A stretch of 46,462 bases of DNA from Xanthomonas cissicola. GTDB taxonomy: Bacteria > Pseudomonadota > Gammaproteobacteria > Xanthomonadales > Xanthomonadaceae. The notes below the pieces were generated by a model. That model was not told the origin of the DNA, made no database searches, and saw nothing but the letters and a program-made list of their open reading frames with translations. Every line of letters begins with the position of its first letter. Position 1 is the stretch's first letter. Positions 45,042-46,462 of the stretch are shown here, one piece after another. Location of the stretch: the NCBI RefSeq assembly GCF_008801575.1, contig NZ_VZPL01000037.1, forward strand, positions 1 through 46,462, read 5' to 3'. The position numbers and the translations under genes are program-made.

Positions 45042-46181
45042 TTAGTGCGGCCCCGCAGAGGACCGAACGATTCCGGGGATTCTTGCCGAATCATCAGGCT
45101 CGTAGCTGTATTTGACTGGTGCATTATTGAAGGTTGAGCCGATCGCCGAATTGCCCGTTACTGCGTCATAAACGTTTTCTTTTTCGTAAAAATTGTACAT
45201 GTCACCGTCTGATTCTAGTCGAATCTGGTTGCTATTGTTGGTTTTGTAGAAATAGTTTGATTCGGAAAAAACAATACTGCCGCTACCTACCTGCAAAGCG
45301 TTGTACTGCTGCTTTTCATAGCCGCGACCATCGGCAGCGGTTCGCTCACCGTTAGGTGATGTGCTATTGTCAAAGTAATTATTATAGGCATGCACCCAGC
45401 CACGCAGTAAGGGGCGCCCGGCAAGATTGGGGCCAAACCAGTTGTGGTGCAGCGTTACGTGCAGCTTATTGCCGCCATATACATATGAATCTTTCTTGTT
45501 GTGACCAATAAGGATTGCTAAGCGCTCATTTGCGAGGTCATGGTAATTTTTTTCGACCCAGTTCCATACCGGATCCGGATTCATGTTGACCCAGCTGTTA
45601 CTGAAGTAAAAGTGATTGTACGACAGCGTGACGTAATTAGATGACATGCCGACTGATAAAAGGTCATCGCTAATATCATAGAAATCGCAGTGGTCGATCC
45701 AAGCATTGGATATACGCCGCAATGATACGCCTACGTAGTTGATGCCAGTGTTGTTGGACGTTCCTTTGACTTGGTCAGGCAGGGCTTGCAAGTCGCCGAT
45801 ATTGCCAGAGAATGAGATGTTTCTGATAACCACATTCTGAATGTTTATCCCGGCGGGCAAGTTCTCGCCGCTAAATTTCAATTGGATATTCTGCAAGGCC
45901 GCTCCACCGCCTGCAGCACCCTCGATTGTTATGTTGTTCCAAATAGTGCTGGAGAAATTCAGGGTAGTCAATTTGGGGCCGCCGTAGATCTTTCCACGGA
46001 TGATGATATGGTGATTTTTGGCATTGAGTGCCGTTTGCAGCTCTGCAAGTGTTGTCACTGTAATGGCAGTTTCGCCAGATACAGATGCAGAAGAAAATCC
46101 TCCGGTATCAGCATTGGCGATACCAGCCTGTGTGATAAAAATGGCAAAAAACAGCGAGATAGTAGGTAAATGTAAATGCAA
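45042..46181 (-). CDS. pel: Pectate lyase, polysaccharide lyase family 1 (start codon uncertain)
   Basis: The protein has about 379 residues: signal peptide ending ANA, then a PL1 beta-helix. Calcium-site and family motifs are visible: WIDHCDFYDISDDLLSVG, TLSYNHFYFSNS, LHHNWFGPN and AGRPLLRGWVHAYNNYF, the last holding the catalytic Arg. It cleaves polygalacturonate by beta-elimination. The gene is clearly AT-richer than its neighbours, suggesting transfer. No ATG is in frame before the signal: TTG 46181 is possible, while ATA at 46196-46194 stands where ATG would give a perfect signal (then KIRILHLHLP). A stop lies just upstream (46214-46212). The IS end is only 43 bp from TTG, so the native promoter is probably lost. 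Confidence 0.87.
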   Translation of the reverse strand: MHLHLPTISLFFAIFITQAGIANADTGGFSSASVSGETAITVTTLAELQTALNAKNHHIIIRGKIYGGPKLTTLNFSSTIWNNITIEGAAGGGAALQNIQLKFSGENLPAGINIQNVVIRNISFSGNIGDLQALPDQVKGTSNNTGINYVGVSLRRISNAWIDHCDFYDISDDLLSVGMSSNYVTLSYNHFYFSNSWVNMNPDPVWNWVEKNYHDLANERLAILIGHNKKDSYVYGGNKLHVTLHHNWFGPNLAGRPLLRGWVHAYNNYFDNSTSPNGERTAADGRGYEKQQYNALQVGSGSIVFSESNYFYKTNNSNQIRLESDGDMYNFYEKENVYDAVTGNSAIGSTFNNAPVKYSYEPDDSARIPGIVRSSAGPH

Positions 46182-46228
46182 AATTCGGATCTTTATTGCA
46201 AAGAGAAAAATTTATGTAGAATCTCTAG

Positions 46229-46340
46229 GGAAGGTCTGAACAACGAGGCCTGAGAGTGCGGGATGTCGCGTCGTTCCGAAGAGTGGCGTTTGAATCCTCG
46301 GAATTTCGCCATTTCTGGCGCTTTGCGTGGGAGTTGGGTT
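46229..46340. mobile_element. IS5-type element end (terminal repeat and adjacent tail)
   Basis: GGAAGGTCTGAACAACG (46229-46245) differs by one base from the repeat at 111-127 (read on the minus strand) and is again bordered by CTAG (46225-46228). About 95 bp of non-coding DNA follow, as expected for the 3' tail of such an element, but the next reading frame belongs to an IS3-type transposase. The element runs off the right edge. Confidence 0.7.
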
Positions 46341-46462
46341 CTACCCCGATATCACGGACGGTTGTAAAAGAGCTGCAACCTTCTGATCCTGCTTGGCCGC
46401 CCTTCGCCGCATCCTTGGGTTGTGGCGTCGCTCGATGTAGTCAAACACATCCGCTCTTGCTC
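46341..46462 (-). CDS. IS3-family transposase OrfB, C-terminal fragment
   Basis: The last 39 codons of a gene entering from the right edge. The peptide ARADVFDYIERRHNPRMRRR is the usual C-terminal stretch of IS3-family OrfB proteins (DYIE-x3-NP), and it ends in QPSVISG before the TAG at 46343-46341. Only the C-terminus is visible, so whether the gene is intact cannot be told. It lies unusually close to an IS5-type terminal repeat, which suggests one element inside another. Confidence 0.8.
   Translation of the reverse strand, partial: ARADVFDYIERRHNPRMRRRAAKQDQKVAALLQPSVISG

Noticed and set aside
1..46462. The window as a composite transposon
   Set aside because: The interval is almost all conserved housekeeping genes in conserved order, so the IS ends more likely mark separate insertions than one mobile unit.

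Overview
The window is chromosomal DNA of a plant-associated gammaproteobacterium of the genus Xanthomonas. The evidence is high GC and GC3 codon use, a 689-residue degenerate FimX, a VirJ/AcvB-type protein, a secreted polygalacturonase next to a pectate lyase, and IS5- and IS3-type elements of the kind common in xanthomonads. The species cannot be fixed from sequence alone; the X. citri/axonopodis group is a reasonable guess. No rRNA, tRNA, CRISPR array or prophage was found. Most of the window is ordinary core genome; the accessory material sits at its two edges.

Left edge (1-641): the 5' end of an IS5-family transposase gene with its terminal inverted repeat next to CTAG, then about 500 bp without a recognisable gene. 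642-12471: a virJ-like gene; xseA and queG on the minus strand; and, divergent from queG, the conserved cluster nnr-tsaE-amiC-mutL, followed by a DUF1684 lipoprotein gene and a TraB/GumN-family gene. The miaA-hfq pair that follows mutL in enterobacteria is absent here. 12656-16088: phaR and phaB of polyhydroxyalkanoate metabolism, gluQ (tRNA-Asp modification) and htpX (membrane protease). A perfect bidirectional terminator separates htpX from fimX. 16189-22940: fimX (type IV pilus c-di-GMP effector), a BaiN/HI0933-type flavoprotein coupled to yaeQ, a cold-shock gene with a clear terminator, a glutathione S-transferase and a lipoprotein esterase. 23216-28902: selO, apt, then dbpA and uup as a divergent pair around a large inverted repeat.

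29181-36069: a secreted barnase-like RNase overlapping its barstar-like inhibitor; manganese superoxide dismutase; a cluster of REP-like hairpins; suhB divergent from trmJ; and a two-gene module in which a PhnD-like periplasmic binding protein overlaps a membrane GGDEF-EAL protein. 36301-42577: epmB divergent from efp (a modification enzyme and its target), an exported protein of unknown function, then mtaD-ubiG-(mupP/gph) and a squalene/phytoene-synthase-like gene. The mtaD-ubiG-HAD order matches Pseudomonas, where the HAD gene is mupP. 42749-46462: polygalacturonase pglA, a long intergenic region, and an AT-rich pectate lyase gene with no usual start codon, abutting an IS5-type end that is followed by the C-terminus of an IS3-type transposase.

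System-level points: (1) five genes, including both members of two divergent pairs (queG|nnr and dbpA|uup), have a -10-like hexamer 5-7 bases before the ATG and no Shine-Dalgarno sequence, which suggests leaderless mRNAs; (2) two c-di-GMP proteins are present, one a degenerate receptor and one with intact-looking GGDEF and EVL-type EAL domains tied to a periplasmic sensor; (3) a compact RNase/inhibitor cassette; (4) the pectinase locus lies against mobile DNA. I see no wholly new system. The PhnD/GGDEF-EAL pair, the leaderless divergent promoters and the state of the pectate lyase start are the most useful leads.
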